Shown here piece by piece: positions 1-10,413 of a stretch of DNA of 64,000 nt. The number at the start of each line of letters is the position of its first letter. The stretch's first letter is position 1. The position numbers were made by a program, and so were the translations under genes. The notes below the pieces were generated by a model. That model was given only the letters and a program-made list of their open reading frames with translations. It searched no databases and was not told the origin of the DNA. The stretch comes from Diphasiastrum complanatum (taxonomy: Eukaryota > Streptophyta > Lycopodiopsida > Lycopodiales > Lycopodiaceae). The stretch lies in the NCBI GenBank assembly GCA_029204225.1, contig CM055107.1, positions 7,722,873 to 7,786,872 on the forward strand. The letters are read 5' to 3'.

Positions 1-394
1 TGAATAAATTTACTTGGAGGAGTCTTGTTCAACAATGTTTGGGAGGAGCCTTTGTAGCTTTATCTGCAATCCACTAGTAACATAACTCTTCATGATGTCC
101 TTTCTTCTTGAAATATGCACATTTGAACATTTTGTTCTCTACAAAATTTCCATCCCTATTTTTGGCACTTTGTGGCTTCTGAAATTTTATCCTCTGTATC
201 CTTGGTCTAGTTTTTAAATTATACTACTAAAGCAAGTGCATCATCAGTATGTAGACTTAGCTATTTTTGCCTCACATCTTCTTGAAGATGGATTGTAATA
301 AAACCTAACATCCTTGTTATATCCAAACATTTTCAAGACTCAAGTTCGACTTTTGATTAGCTTTTGTTAGTTTTTGTTGGGTGTGAATCATCCA
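1..394 (-). pseudogene. Copia gag/nucleocapsid remnant
   Basis: This is the internal region of a minus-strand copia element, lying directly downstream (leftward) of its primer-binding site. On the minus strand it holds a short stretch like a retroviral zinc knuckle: a cysteine, then KKKGHHEELC, with the second cysteine replaced. Before it only broken gag-like residues can be read, with stops in all frames. The distance from the primer site to the knuckle is far shorter than a normal gag, so most of gag has been deleted. It continues beyond the left edge. The copia assignment comes mainly from the adjoining primer site and LTR. Confidence 0.5.
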
Positions 395-408
395 TGGCTT
401 TGATACCA
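395..408 (-). other. Primer-binding site, initiator tRNA-Met type
   Basis: The minus strand reads TGGTATCAAAGCCA directly after the LTR end. This is the standard copia primer-binding site, complementary to the 3' end of initiator tRNA-Met. It fixes the orientation of the element and the LTR boundary. Confidence 0.75.
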
Positions 409-731
409 TGTTGGGATGTTTGTAGTAATGCATTCTAGACAAAACCTGATTGTCATTCTACACTAATTTGCATATTTCTACTTAGATTTTATAATAGTCT
501 TGGTACAAAGATAAAATTGATGCATAGAGAGAAAATGAAGCACACATGAGCAAAATCCAATGACAAGACAATACAATGGTTTCAACTCCAATGGTGGTGT
601 CTAATGATATCAACTCCACTGAAGCCCATTCGATGATTCTAATTACAGGACAATACCTTCTCGGGTTTGAAATGTAGGCCATATACTTGTTGACTGCTTC
701 TCTGACACATCAAGCTCATCTTTTAACTAAC
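409..731 (-). repeat. Copia LTR, 323 bp
   Basis: On the minus strand this segment starts TGTTAGTTAAAAG and ends CAAACATCCCAACA, giving the usual TG...CA ends. The primer-binding site lies next to its 3' end. The other side carries a polypurine-like GATCGAGGAG, which normally precedes a 3' LTR. One LTR between two internal regions would mean two elements sharing it, a common result of recombination between LTRs. The right-hand flank shows no clear pol coding, so that part is tentative. Confidence 0.55.
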
Positions 732-1169
732 ACTCCTCGATCAACATAACTTTTGTGCTCATGCGGGTTCTTGACATTTCTAGAAGAGGATCAGAATACA
801 AACATCCCTAGTCCTGCCATAATCAAGCAGCGGCAATATGCAAGGTTCTGGACTCGCTAATATCTCTGCTAATCTAGTGGCACCAAAGATGGACACAATG
901 GTACATTATCTTCAACCTGTGAGGACGGTGATGTACAGATAAGGTGTGGCAGTATACGGAATATTAGGACCTATGGGAGGGCTTGGACGGAACATTTTCG
1001 ACGCTTTTTGTCATTAGGTAGTGAGTGATGATTGTATTATATGACCCTTTTCCAAAGTACTCGATAAGGGCGCCCCTTCCCTTTAAGTAGTCATGAGAAC
1101 AATTCAAGTGTAGTGTGCAATTCCCCAACCATCTTGGTTCCTATTGTAATTGCACCCAGAAGGGACAAT
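732..1169. other. No gene recognised
   Basis: Beyond the polypurine-like end of the neighbouring LTR I see no open frame or conserved motif. This is probably decayed sequence of the two adjacent copia elements; the boundary between them cannot be placed. Confidence 0.4.
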
Positions 1170-2872
1170 TTGTATTAGGTCACAGTTTCAGAGGGAGTGG
1201 ACAATGCATTGGCTACCACCTCCTGTAACAGCGAATCAGAAATATGGCACAAAAGAATGGAGCATATCAACATGAGAGCGCTTTACAAGATGACAAAGGA
1301 CTGTCTGGCAATGGGGGTGAATGTAACCCAAACACATCCAAATTTTTGTCAGATTTGTGCTCTAGGAAAGCAGAGTCGGGGACCCTTCTCAGGACATGTG
1401 ACTAGAGCGAAGGCAGTACTTGACCTCAAATCTGTCTGGACCCATGGTGGTAGGCTCAATATCAAAATCAAAATATTTTGTCACCTTTATTGATGATTAC
1501 AATCATATGACTGTGATTTATTTTTTGAAATTAAAATTAGAAGTTTTTGCAAAGTTCAAGTGTTTTCAAGCCTATGCAAAAAGATAGCTACAAAGTAAAT
1601 TGAAAGTATTGTGATTGGCAGCGAGTTCAAAGGGCACTGCAGAAAGGAAGGCATTGCCAGATAGTACACCATTTCTTACCCCACAGCATAATGGTGTGGC
1701 GGAAAGAAAGAACATGACACTAATGGATGCAGCCCGATGCATGTTGATTCAGTTAGGTTTGCCTAAGGAGTTATGGGAAGCCACAGTTACAGCTTCAACC
1801 TACCTGTAGAATCGAATATTGACAGCAGTTTTCAAGAGCAAGACCCCGTATGAGATATGGTTCGACAGAAGGCCAAACCTCTCACATACCAGGATCTTTG
1901 GATGTGATGCCTATGTGCACACACTAGACCAAAAGAGAAAGAAATTGGAGGATAAGTCTTCAAAGGCCATTTTTATAGGCTAACCGTCTCAGACAACTGG
2001 GTATAAGCTATGCGATACACTGACTAAGAAAATACTTGTTAGTCGAGCTGTCAAATTTGATGAAGGTCAGTTCACAAGATCTGATCAAGAATATGGTGCA
2101 GATTTTCACCAGTATCCATATTTTCCCAGAACAGACACAAGTGAAGCTGAGGAGGCATTAGCGGATCCCCCAGCTCAACCAGTACTGCCACAAGATGAGG
2201 GGCAAGAACAAAACGTACAAGTGCAAGTACTAGCAAGATAGTTTGGAGTTGTAGTAGCAACACTAGTGGAAGGGCATTAGATGACAATAACCCGGCCAAT
2301 GAGATTACGCACGCCTTCACTGAAGGTAGTTGAAAATGCTGAGATAAGTCATGAATGTGCAGACTTTTGTGGGATAACAGAAGAGCCAGAGAGCTTCCAA
2401 TTGGTGGGCCATAGTAGTGAAAGTAAGCAATGGCATCAGGCAATGCAGGAAGAACTACAATCCATGGAAAGAAACAAAGCATGGGAACTAAGAACATTAC
2501 CTGCTGGAAGAAAGACAATAAACAACAAATGGGTTTTTAAAAGAAAAACCAATGCAGCAGGTGCAGTGGTCCGCTACAAAGCCAGATTAGTGGCAAGGGG
2601 TTTCTCACAAAAGGAAGGGATCGATTATTTTGAAACCTTCTCTCCCACAATAAAAATGGCCAGCATAAGAACACTCTTAGCATATGCTACGAGGGAGGTA
2701 CGATATGGAAATTCATCAGATTGAGGTTAAGGCAACATTCTTGTATGGAAACATTGAGAAAGAAATCTACATGACACAGCCAAAAGGTTTTGTAGATAAA
2801 GCTCATCCAGAATTTGTATGCAGATTGACTAAATGCATTTATGGATTGAAACAGGCTACAAGAGCATGGCTA
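1170..2872 (+). pseudogene. Decayed copia pol (pre-integrase, integrase, partial RT)
   Basis: Copia pol domains appear in order but in shifted frames. The GAG-pre-integrase zinc motif (EIWHKRMEHIN, then CQICALGKQ) lies at 1197-1440. The integrase end with its catalytic glutamate (QHNGVAERKN) lies at 1670-1800, and the region before it is badly broken. Integrase C-terminal sequence follows from 1810. The RT start ([19 protein letters not shown]) lies at 2510-2690, then [12 protein letters not shown] and CIYGLKQATRAW at 2710-2866, where the usual QMDV is changed to QIEV. The YVDD motif and RNase H are absent because the coding stops at the truncated gypsy A LTR. Several stops and frameshifts make it inactive. 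Confidence 0.9.
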
Positions 2873-3067
2873 ATCTCTAAGTTAAAAAATGACTTTGGGC
2901 CTCTAGTTTTATTTTAATTCCAAGGCTCAAGTCAGCTTTATTTTATTTACAACTTTAGTTGCGTGCTCATTGGGCCATGGGCTTACGCGCGCAGGATGTC
3001 ATGCCCTTGCAACACATTTTATTGAATGATTTTATTTATTTACACTTTGTTGGGAATACCCCCAACA
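2873..3067 (-). repeat. Truncated 3' LTR of gypsy A (about 195 bp)
   Basis: This segment closely matches about 18672-18866, the first roughly 195 bp of the gypsy A LTR in element orientation. Both copies end on the plus strand with GGGAATACCCCCAACA, the inverted LTR start. The rest of this LTR is missing: it abuts copia pol coding at about 2872. Scattered substitutions separate the copies, so the element is not young. Confidence 0.85.
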
Positions 3068-3089
3068 GGACCCACGGCCTGAAGTAGTG

Positions 3090-5353
3090 TCGGTCCCTCG
3101 ACACTCTGCCGGTTTAGTAGAGCATTTTCTTTGCCCGCCTTTGCTAGATGAGGTAGGTGGTGACATCCTCCATAAAGTTGAGGCGGTCCAATTTCTTCAA
3201 GTCTTTTGGCGTGTGAAGAGACTTGTGGGCCCCCCGCATCCAATCTTGGTCGACCCATGTTTGGAATCGGCATGTCCATATATCACCTTGAAGCGCAGCT
3301 CGATAATAGACATGAGCCATTGGCAGTTGATCTTCAATTTTGTCTGAAGGTAGCGCCTTACTAATATCAAAGAATATGGATGGGAGAAAATTTTCTCATT
3401 TAGTTTCGATCCCCATCAGATATTCTAAGTCTCGGATGTAAGTGGCTGTCGCGCGGACTGTGAGATCAGGGCAATTGATGTATTGGTTGGCGAATGCGGT
3501 GAGAGCCTTCTGGCATCTACATCCGTAGTCCACCCATATTCTGATTGTATGACCGGCCAATTGAAATTTTGAAGTGTGATTTTGTCCAGAGGGGTGCTGC
3601 ATTCCGCCCATTTGGATCTTCGTGGACATGGCAGGAAGCGCGCGTTCACCCGTAATTATTGTGGACTCGTCATGTAGGCCCTGATGGCCGAAGGATCTCT
3701 TTCGAACAACTGTTGATGCCACTCTGGTTGTGGTTGGAGGGCGGGTAGTACTTGCAGCTCATTGCCCTTGATTGTTTGAGTAGAAAACGATATCTGTCAG
3801 CCGCCTCTTGATGACTCGTGGGGATACTTTGATAAAATTCATTGATTTTCTCCTCCACGGACTTCGGTCTTCAGAAGGCCCGGCTGGCAAATATCATGTG
3901 TGAACCTCTGGATGATGTGCTTGTCTTTGGCTGGTAGTTGCACCTTGTCCCTGGTCTCGCGTCTCAACAGCCGTATCTGTCTGCCCTTGGTCTTGGCCTT
4001 CGGATCCTTGATCTTGTTGATTCTCATGTTGCCTGCTGGCTCTGGTCTTGGCTTGTACTGGCTTGTGCAGCGTCAAAAGTAGGTGGCGGTGGAATTACCA
4101 TGGGGGTGGGCTGGGCCTTGTTTCCATGAATTTCTGGTAGGCCTTGAGGGCTTGCTTGGCCTGGGCGAGCTCGTGCGTTGTGCTTGTCCGATATTTGTTG
4201 AACTTTGCCTGGTAGTTGTTTAGGGTTTGGCTATAAACTTGCACCTGACGCCGTAGAAGATTCATTTCTGATTGAGAAAGCGGCCTTGAGTCTGGTGCAG
4301 GTTGAGCTAACCAGACGAGCTTTTCCTCTTGTAGTGCTTTGACCTCCGTCCCCAGGCACATATTCTCTGCTTCCAAAAGGGTAAGTTGTGCCTAGATGGG
4401 GGCAAGCCATTGGGACGCTTTAGCTTGAAGCTCCCGCACCTTCGTGAAGGCCTCAGTCATCGCTTTGGAGAGGCTTTGCATATATTTATTGAGGCCCTCC
4501 TCCTTCTACAACAGCTTGGCAATCTTCTAGTGCCCTGCTTGTTCGTATTGATGAGCCAAAATTAGCTCTTGCTACAGCTTGGTGAGGTCTGCTCGCAGCT
4601 GTGTGTTACTCGTCGCCAAGTGTAGTACCCTGCTTTCCAGAATGGCTTTGGCTGCTACCGCATCCAGGATGTATTTTCCCAGAGTTTGGTACATCGTCGT
4701 TAGATCTGTGGGAGCAGCCGGTACACTGGCACTGGCAGGGGCTTTTGTTGTATCGGCCTCGATGACTTGTGGAGTACCATCGTCATTGTCTTCTATCAAG
4801 TTCTCATTGGACCTGATGCCATCTGGGACAGTAGCCCGATTTGGTGATGGTGCAAACACTGTTTGGACAAATGCATCACCAGGCAAAGGTTGGTTGCCCT
4901 CGGCAACCTTTGTTGGCGAGGCGAGTGGGGTTTGAAAAGCAACTGTGGAAACAGGGGTGAGGACGGTTTGTCCGAATGAGAGGATGGGAGGAACAGAAGG
5001 AAATTGGAGGGTGGTGAGGATGGAGCAGAAAGCGTCTGGCGTGGGGGTAAAAAATTGATGACTTGCATCCATGCCAGAGTGTCTGGAGACAATTGAGAAT
5101 CAGAGGGACTGAATGGAATGGAAGCAACGGTGGCGGCAGGACTAATGGAAGATGCGATGGTGATGGATGGAGTAGTTGATACTGGAAGAGAAATAGGAGT
5201 GGTATCAATAGAAGAAACAAGAATGGAGACAGAAATAGATGTGGATGGAACATGAAGAGAGGTAGCGACAACAAAAATCGGAGTGGGGGGTTGCACGTAA
5301 GAAGAAGTGGCAGTTGTTGATGGGGTGGTTAGTGCGGTAGTGGAGGTGCGTCT
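3090..5353 (-). pseudogene. Gypsy A extra ORF, central and C-terminal part (broken)
   Basis: Leftward of the extra-ORF N-terminal domain, coding-like sequence continues for over 2 kb with a few stops and frameshifts. In order it shows a Ser/Thr/Pro-rich linker (about 4800-5300, separated from the N-terminal ORF by a single TGA), a segment at 4570-4800 around PTDLTTMYQTLGKYILDAV, a coiled-coil-like part (4095-4560, e.g. EVKALQEEKLVWL), a Gln/Asp-rich charged stretch (3890-4080), and a more globular C-terminal part (3396-3720) containing IRIWVDYGCRCQKAL. With the upstream ORF the reading runs about 3 kb, or about 1000 codons. I recognise no catalytic motif, signal peptide or membrane segment. 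Confidence 0.6.
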
Positions 5354-6166
5354 TCAGGTAGCAGGTGGAGATGTGGGTGTAGAGGCAGCGCCACGTATTC
5401 GTTTGCTAGCCATTGTGTTAATAACTGTAGGTTGGGAGGAGGTGGATGCTTGAGATGGCGGATAAAGGTTAGTATGTGGCACGAGGGTAGACAAAAGAGA
5501 TGAGCATTGAAAACTGCGCACTTTCGTCTCGAGAAGTGCGCAGGCAAAGTTACACAACAGGGGGCCTTCTGCAATTTGCTCACAGTTGTTGAGTTTGATG
5601 GAGTTGGTTAGTTCTCGAATAAGGAAGCTATGGCAATTGTATGGCACAACGGAGGGACCAGAGAATTCCAAAAAGGATTCCACTATTTGACTCAGCAGCA
5701 TAGACTGGATTCTGTCCTTGCGAAATGTTGAAATAACCAAAAAGTTATTCAATAGATGTGCAGCCACCTGAATGATGGGTTCCATGATAGCTTCTATCAG
5801 GTAACCATTGTTAGTTTGGATGGGAATTTTTGGTGTGGGTTGGGTGACGAACGGTTTGATCAGAGCTTTGGCGTGGCGATGGGAGATGGGCTGACGATCA
5901 CCGGGCATAATGCCAACGGTGACCATCGAGTCTGCATTAATCCTGACCTTGTACGTGGTACCTTGGTACAGGAAGTAGAAGCAAGTCTTTTCCTCATCCC
6001 AGGTGGCATAAGCGTGAAGGGCGAGGCCCATGTTAATCTCAGAATGGAAGAACGTCGAGTAAAAACCCATTGCCGCTAGAAGTGGACCGGCTATCTGTAG
6101 CCATGGTTGGATCAGAACGTCAGAGGGTAGAGGCCAAATCTGTGTGGCCGTGGGGATGTCAGCCAT
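5354..6166 (-). CDS. Extra ORF downstream of pol in gypsy A, N-terminal domain
   Basis: An open frame of 270 codons lies after integrase in the same orientation, where Athila/Tat-type elements carry an additional or env-like ORF. The protein starts MADIPTATQIW and contains NNGYLIEAIMEPIIQ followed by AAHLLNNFL, then VVPYNCHSFLIRELTNSI. Gypsy B encodes a clearly related protein at 21956-22330 (GYLLEAITEPIIH, AAQLLNNFL), so the sequence has been kept across two diverged elements. The end turns Ser/Thr/Pro-rich and the frame resumes after one TGA. It may be a plant transposon protein of the kind annotated in gypsy elements; no enzyme motif or transmembrane helix is evident. Role unknown. Confidence 0.65.
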   Translation of the reverse strand: MADIPTATQIWPLPSDVLIQPWLQIAGPLLAAMGFYSTFFHSEINMGLALHAYATWDEEKTCFYFLYQGTTYKVRINADSMVTVGIMPGDRQPISHRHAKALIKPFVTQPTPKIPIQTNNGYLIEAIMEPIIQVAAHLLNNFLVISTFRKDRIQSMLLSQIVESFLEFSGPSVVPYNCHSFLIRELTNSIKLNNCEQIAEGPLLCNFACALLETKVRSFQCSSLLSTLVPHTNLYPPSQASTSSQPTVINTMASKRIRGAASTPTSPPAT

Positions 6167-6212
6167 GGTTGGATCAGAGCGTCAGAGGGTAGAGGCCAAA
6201 TCTGTGTGGCTG
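6102..6212. repeat. Short tandem duplication, about 50 bp
   Basis: A segment beginning AGCCATGGTTGGATCAGA and running through GGGTAGAGGCCAAATCTGTG occurs twice, about 60 bp apart, with one base difference in the first 20. It overlaps the start of the extra ORF, so one copy may have supplied a second start codon context. Confidence 0.75.
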
Positions 6213-7520
6213 GATCACCTGTTTGGCGCAAGAGTCTTCAGAGGATGAGGAGTCCATGTTAGCAGTGATGATTAGCGGTTGAAAAAATAGAAAAAAATGG
6301 TGGAAAATGAAAAAGGGTGTGAAAACGACAGAAAACTGTGAATAACGAGTGTTGGATGATAAGAAGTGTAGTTCAGAGTGCAGATCGGTGTTTAGTATGA
6401 TCAGATGACAACTGGTAGGAAGTTTGGTTGCAAACGGAAAACTTGGTAATTTTAGAGTAAATTTCGGCAGAGCTTCGCTAGCAAATGTGACAAATGACTC
6501 GAATTCAGCCCTTATATAGCAGAATTTAGAGTGCGTATTAGGTGAAATCCACTTTCCCTTGTTCAGTTCCACCCAAATTTTGGCAGACACCTTCTTCACA
6601 AAATTCTAAGACCTCAGGGAAGTCTGCGAGAGTTCAGAAGGTGATTTGGCTGCTATGCGAAGGTTCTGCGAGGGTTCAGGCTGTCTGCGAGGGTTCAACT
6701 CTCGCAGGAAGTGATCTCTTGCACAACTTGTTCCTATGATTGGATTTTCAAGATCAGACCATGTAGACAGGCTAATTTTACTGCTCTGATTCCATTTAGG
6801 CACCTTGCGAGGGTTGGTAAGATGATCTTGAGGCTCTATAAGGATTTTGAAAATTCAGCTTCTGAGAACTCTCACATACACTAGAAAATGATGATTCCTC
6901 CATTAGGAACTCTTGCAGAGATTTTCATGGATGTATCTAAGTCAGATCTGGTGACTGTCCAAGTTTCAAGAGCTATCTCCCAGAGGATCTCAAAAAATCA
7001 AGAAAAAAGTGCTCTTTCAGAGTGTCTTTTGATGAGATCTCGAGATTTTCTTATTTTTAACTTTAAACTGGTAATCAACTTCATGCAGGCTTGATCTGAC
7101 TGTTGGTAGTTCTCTAGAAATTTTGATGGATACTTGGTAACAGATCCATCAGTCAATCTGATGATCTGCTTCCTTCTTGATCCTATCTGGATTTGGATCC
7201 TTTTTGGATTCTGATGGATTTTTTCGATCTTGCCAGATCTGGCTAAATCTTGATGGATCTAGTTTGATTTGGCTTGATCTTCTTAGATCTAGCGGTGATG
7301 GCTTAGCAGAATAGCTTTTTGTAACGTGCCACCCCCAATCTGGATCTGCCTTATTGTGGTGGCCAGTACTTGTGCAACCGGCTACCATTGATGGGTGTAT
7401 CGAATGGTGTCCCATCTAGTTTTTCCAAATTCACAGCTCCATGATTAAGAATTTCTTTGATTCTATAAGGACCTTCGCCTGTGAATTTTCACTTTTCCTT
7501 GATCGCCTTGGTTTTATACA
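6213..7520 (-). other. Gypsy A spacer between integrase and extra ORF
   Basis: No supported gene is present. About 6620-6830 contains several copies of the decamer family TGCGAGGGTT / CTCTCGCAGG, the same motif that fills the element's 5' leader (16980-17740). The stretch 7140-7330 is rich in GATCT-containing words. This is probably untranslated sequence leading to a transcript start or subgenomic signal for the extra ORF, but that is inference. Confidence 0.5.
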
Positions 7521-8483
7521 TCACGACCAGATCTTCGAAGCGAAGATTCTTCTTTTTAACCTGCGATCATGCCATGCCTTGCATCTTTCCTTTTCAGCTG
7601 CCAGTGCGTGCACAACTAGTAAGCGTGTTTCACAGAGTTTATGCAGAGCTTCGTGGCATAGTTGTAGAGATTTGGACTCATTAAGACATTGTGTGGTGGC
7701 AATCCTTAATGAAGGAACTAAAAACTCTACTGGCATTAGAACATCCTGACCATATACCAATTGAAAGGGCGTTTGATCAGTGCTTCCTTTATATGTTGTC
7801 CTGAATGCCCACTGTGCAGCATGCAACTTATGTTCCCAATCCGATCTGCTAGCTTCAACTGTTTTCGTGAGCACGCTACACAGGATCTTATTGGATGATT
7901 CTGCTTGCCCATTACCACGAGGATAATAAGGTGTACTGGTTCTGTGGTTCACGAAGAATTCCTCCAACAGAAACTTGATGGTCTTGTTGATGAAATGGCT
8001 TCCACGATCGCTGACTAGCTCCACCGGGCATCCGAAGCGTATAATGATATTTTCATAAAGGAACTTGGTAATGGTCCTAGCATCAGCTACTCTTATTGCC
8101 TTGGCTTCGACCCATTTGGTGAGGTAGTCTGTGGCTACGATTATGTATCGAGCTTGAGAACTCCATGTTGCAGGGTGAATTGGACTGATGTAATCCAATC
8201 CCCACTTTTTGAATAGTGCTTGGGATAAGACCGGGTGTAGTAAGTCATAATTTAATCTCGTTGGTCTCCTTGCCCTTTGGCACACATCACACTTTTTCAA
8301 GTATTCCTCCATATCCTTATGAATCGTTGGCCACCAACATCCTGATTGCAGAATCTTGCGAACTATAATGTCAGATGCAAAATGCCCTCCACCCATGCCT
8401 TCATGTGAAAGCAAAACGATCTGGGTGGTCTCATGAGGAAGAATACACCGCCGAAGAATTCCATCTGGACCTCTTTGATACAA
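7521..8483 (-). CDS. Gypsy A integrase
   Basis: An open frame of 320 codons gives a nearly complete Ty3/gypsy integrase, which joins element cDNA ends to host DNA. The zinc-binding region shows the H-H-C-C pattern (LLSHEGMGGGHF, then KKCDVCQRARRP). The catalytic core carries D (KWGLDYISPIHP), D (SDRGSHF) and E (YPRGNGQAESSN), all intact, followed by WAFRTTYKGSTDQTPF and the C-terminal part. There is no chromodomain, in line with an Athila/Tat-type element. RNase H lies immediately upstream with stops between, so this is the C-terminal part of an interrupted pol. Confidence 0.93.
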   Translation of the reverse strand: MYQRGPDGILRRCILPHETTQIVLLSHEGMGGGHFASDIIVRKILQSGCWWPTIHKDMEEYLKKCDVCQRARRPTRLNYDLLHPVLSQALFKKWGLDYISPIHPATWSSQARYIIVATDYLTKWVEAKAIRVADARTITKFLYENIIIRFGCPVELVSDRGSHFINKTIKFLLEEFFVNHRTSTPYYPRGNGQAESSNKILCSVLTKTVEASRSDWEHKLHAAQWAFRTTYKGSTDQTPFQLVYGQDVLMPVEFLVPSLRIATTQCLNESKSLQLCHEALHKLCETRLLVVHALAAEKERCKAWHDRRLKRRIFASKIWS

Positions 8484-9480
8484 CTAGCCGGCAATCAACT
8501 AATAAGGTCTAGCCTTTAAGATCAATTTCCGGGGTTCCGCCTTTGGTAAAGATTTGTCTAGTTGGCCCCGCATTAGATATTCAACAATGTTGGCCGCCCG
8601 TTCTGGTACTGTGTCCACGTAAAATAGGACAACATCTGCCAACTCATCGTCGGGTTGGTTTGCAATCTCCTTCCCTTTGATTCATGACACGTGATCTGCC
8701 ATGTAATGTTGTTTTCCCTTGCGAACTACTATCCAAAAATCAAACTCCAACAATAGAAGTAACCACCTGGTGATTCTTCCGGTGTTGCGAGTTTTATTAA
8801 CGAGATAGAACAAGGGTTGATGGTCCATATAAAATGCAAAATGTGTGGCCATCAAATAGTGTCAAAATGTTTTAACCGCATAGATTATTGTCAGTGCTTC
8901 CCGTTCTGTGGTTGAATAATTCATTTCAGTATCACTGAGTTGTCGGCTTGCAAATTGGATTGAAAAATTCTTTTTGTGTTCACCTGGCTAGGTTAAGACT
9001 GCTCCAACTGCATACTTTGATGCATCCGTATGCACGTGGAACTCAATGGACCAATTGGGTGGGCGTAAGATTGGTGCTAAAACCAATGCATCTTTAAGGT
9101 TCTGAAAAGCCTTTAGGGCTTCCTCGTTCCAATGTGGATCTGTTGTGAGTTTGTAAATTGGTCGGGCTAACTCCGTAAAATCAAGAATGAAGATCCTATA
9201 ATAGTTAGCATGATCCATGAAAATGTAGACCTCGTGGATCGTCCCCGGTGGTGGTAGATCAACAATGATCCTGATCTTAGATAGATATGTGGCAATCCCG
9301 TGTCTTGACCCTATATGGCCGAGAATCAAGCCATGTGTCACCTAGAATTGACATTTTTCTGGATTCAGGGAGATCTGGTATTCATGGCATTTTTGTAACA
9401 CCTTTGCCAAGTTGGATAAGTGTCCTGAATCTGGTCCATGCACGCACAGATTGTCCAAGAAAATCTCCAGAAATTTTAGT
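8484..9480 (-). pseudogene. Gypsy A RT C-terminus and RNase H
   Basis: Reading leftward, the fragment begins at the RT catalytic region, where the usual Y-x-DD box reads FLDN so the second aspartate is lost. It continues with GLILGHIGSRHGIA, NYYRIF and the RNase H region (EFHVHTDASKYAVGA, then DHQPLFYLVNKTRNTGRI). Internal stops occur at several points. Upstream it is fused near 9480 to the proline-rich C-terminal part of gag, so nucleocapsid, protease and the first half of RT are deleted. It cannot encode an active RT. Confidence 0.88.
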
Positions 9481-9484
9481 CCGT

Positions 9485-9740
9485 ACCACTGTTGCTGCTC
9501 AGGTTGGGGTGGCATTTGCATCTCTAGTTATGCTGTTGTCAGGTTTACATGGGCACTTGTTGATTGGCTGGCCCTGGTGGAGCAGGTAAGGCCATATGTT
9601 GTGGTTGATTTGGTGCGCCATACCTTGGTGCCACGTTGGGTGCCCCTTGATGGTAAGGATAGGAAATCTGATAAGGACTTCTCTTCTGTTGAACAATCCA
9701 GGGGTTGAACGGGCAGAATGTTGTATCGTGCGATGTTGCA
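9485..9740 (-). pseudogene. Gypsy A gag C-terminal fragment left of Copia-1
   Basis: The minus strand gives TTFCPFNPWIVQQKRSPY followed by a proline/glutamine-rich linker, resembling the gypsy B gag sequence at 26600-26775 (VFCNFNPR). It is the continuation of the gag at 15800-16852, from which it was separated by Copia-1. The zinc-knuckle cysteines are split across the insertion site. Confidence 0.75.
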
Positions 9741-9745
9741 TTGCA

Positions 9746-10400
9746 TGTGAAAATTGTCAACATTTCCTAGCTAGTTTGAGGCCTAAATTGGCTAAAATTG
9801 TAAATAGTTTTGGTTCTGGAGTTTCACACGTGTGAACCAGGCCACAATGTTTTTATTTACTGTATTTTTTCAGTATGATGAAGTGTCAAACTTCATACCC
9901 TTCAAAATGAGACCATTTTGATGTATTTTGGTCATATAAGCCATTTTTAGCTATTTTTCCTATATAGGGAATATCTAGGGTCAAGTACCTTCTAGAGAGA
10001 GGAGAGAGAGTCATCTTCCTCATCCATAAATAGTAGGGAAGTCGTGGAGAACAGGTTGGAGAAACCTTTTGTATGCTTCATTGAGATCAATAGATCATTG
10101 TCATTGTTTCTTCCTCCATTGAGAGCATTGTTGTGTGTATTGTCTTCAAGCTATTGTGTATGATCTTAGGTGCTTTCCAAAAGTGATAGGCTGATGTATT
10201 ATGGACTGTATAATGCTATTTTGGGCCGCACTTGATGTTTATGGAAGTTTCCATTTGTGATAAATGCTTTTTGATCAAGTTCTTTGCATTCTAGGTAGCA
10301 TAGAATGTGTTGCCAATTCCTAGCTTATGTAGTTTGGAGTGCAAGCATTCAAGCCAATGATCTTGGAGTTTAGATCCACTTAGGATCTGTATTTTTCACA
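9746..10400 (+). repeat. Copia-1 5' LTR (655 bp) with promoter
   Basis: It starts TGTGAAAATTGTC and ends ATTTTTCACA, and is followed at once by the primer-binding site. It contains a perfect palindrome TTCACACGTGTGAA at 9823-9836 with a G-box core (CACGTG), and a TATA-like CCATAAATAG near 10024. These are likely the U3 control site and core promoter of the element. Confidence 0.95.
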
Positions 10401-10413
10401 TGGTATCAGAGCT
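10401..10413 (+). other. Copia-1 primer-binding site
   Basis: TGGTATCAGAGCT directly abuts the 5' LTR. It is the canonical copia site for priming minus-strand DNA synthesis by initiator tRNA-Met. Confidence 0.93.

Noticed and set aside
2072..2518. 148-codon minus-strand ORF
   Set aside because: It is the antisense of the copia integrase-RT linker, with no domain of its own.
4579..4935. 118-codon plus-strand ORF in gypsy A
   Set aside because: It overlaps the extra-ORF reading on the minus strand, which fits the element's orientation and composition better.
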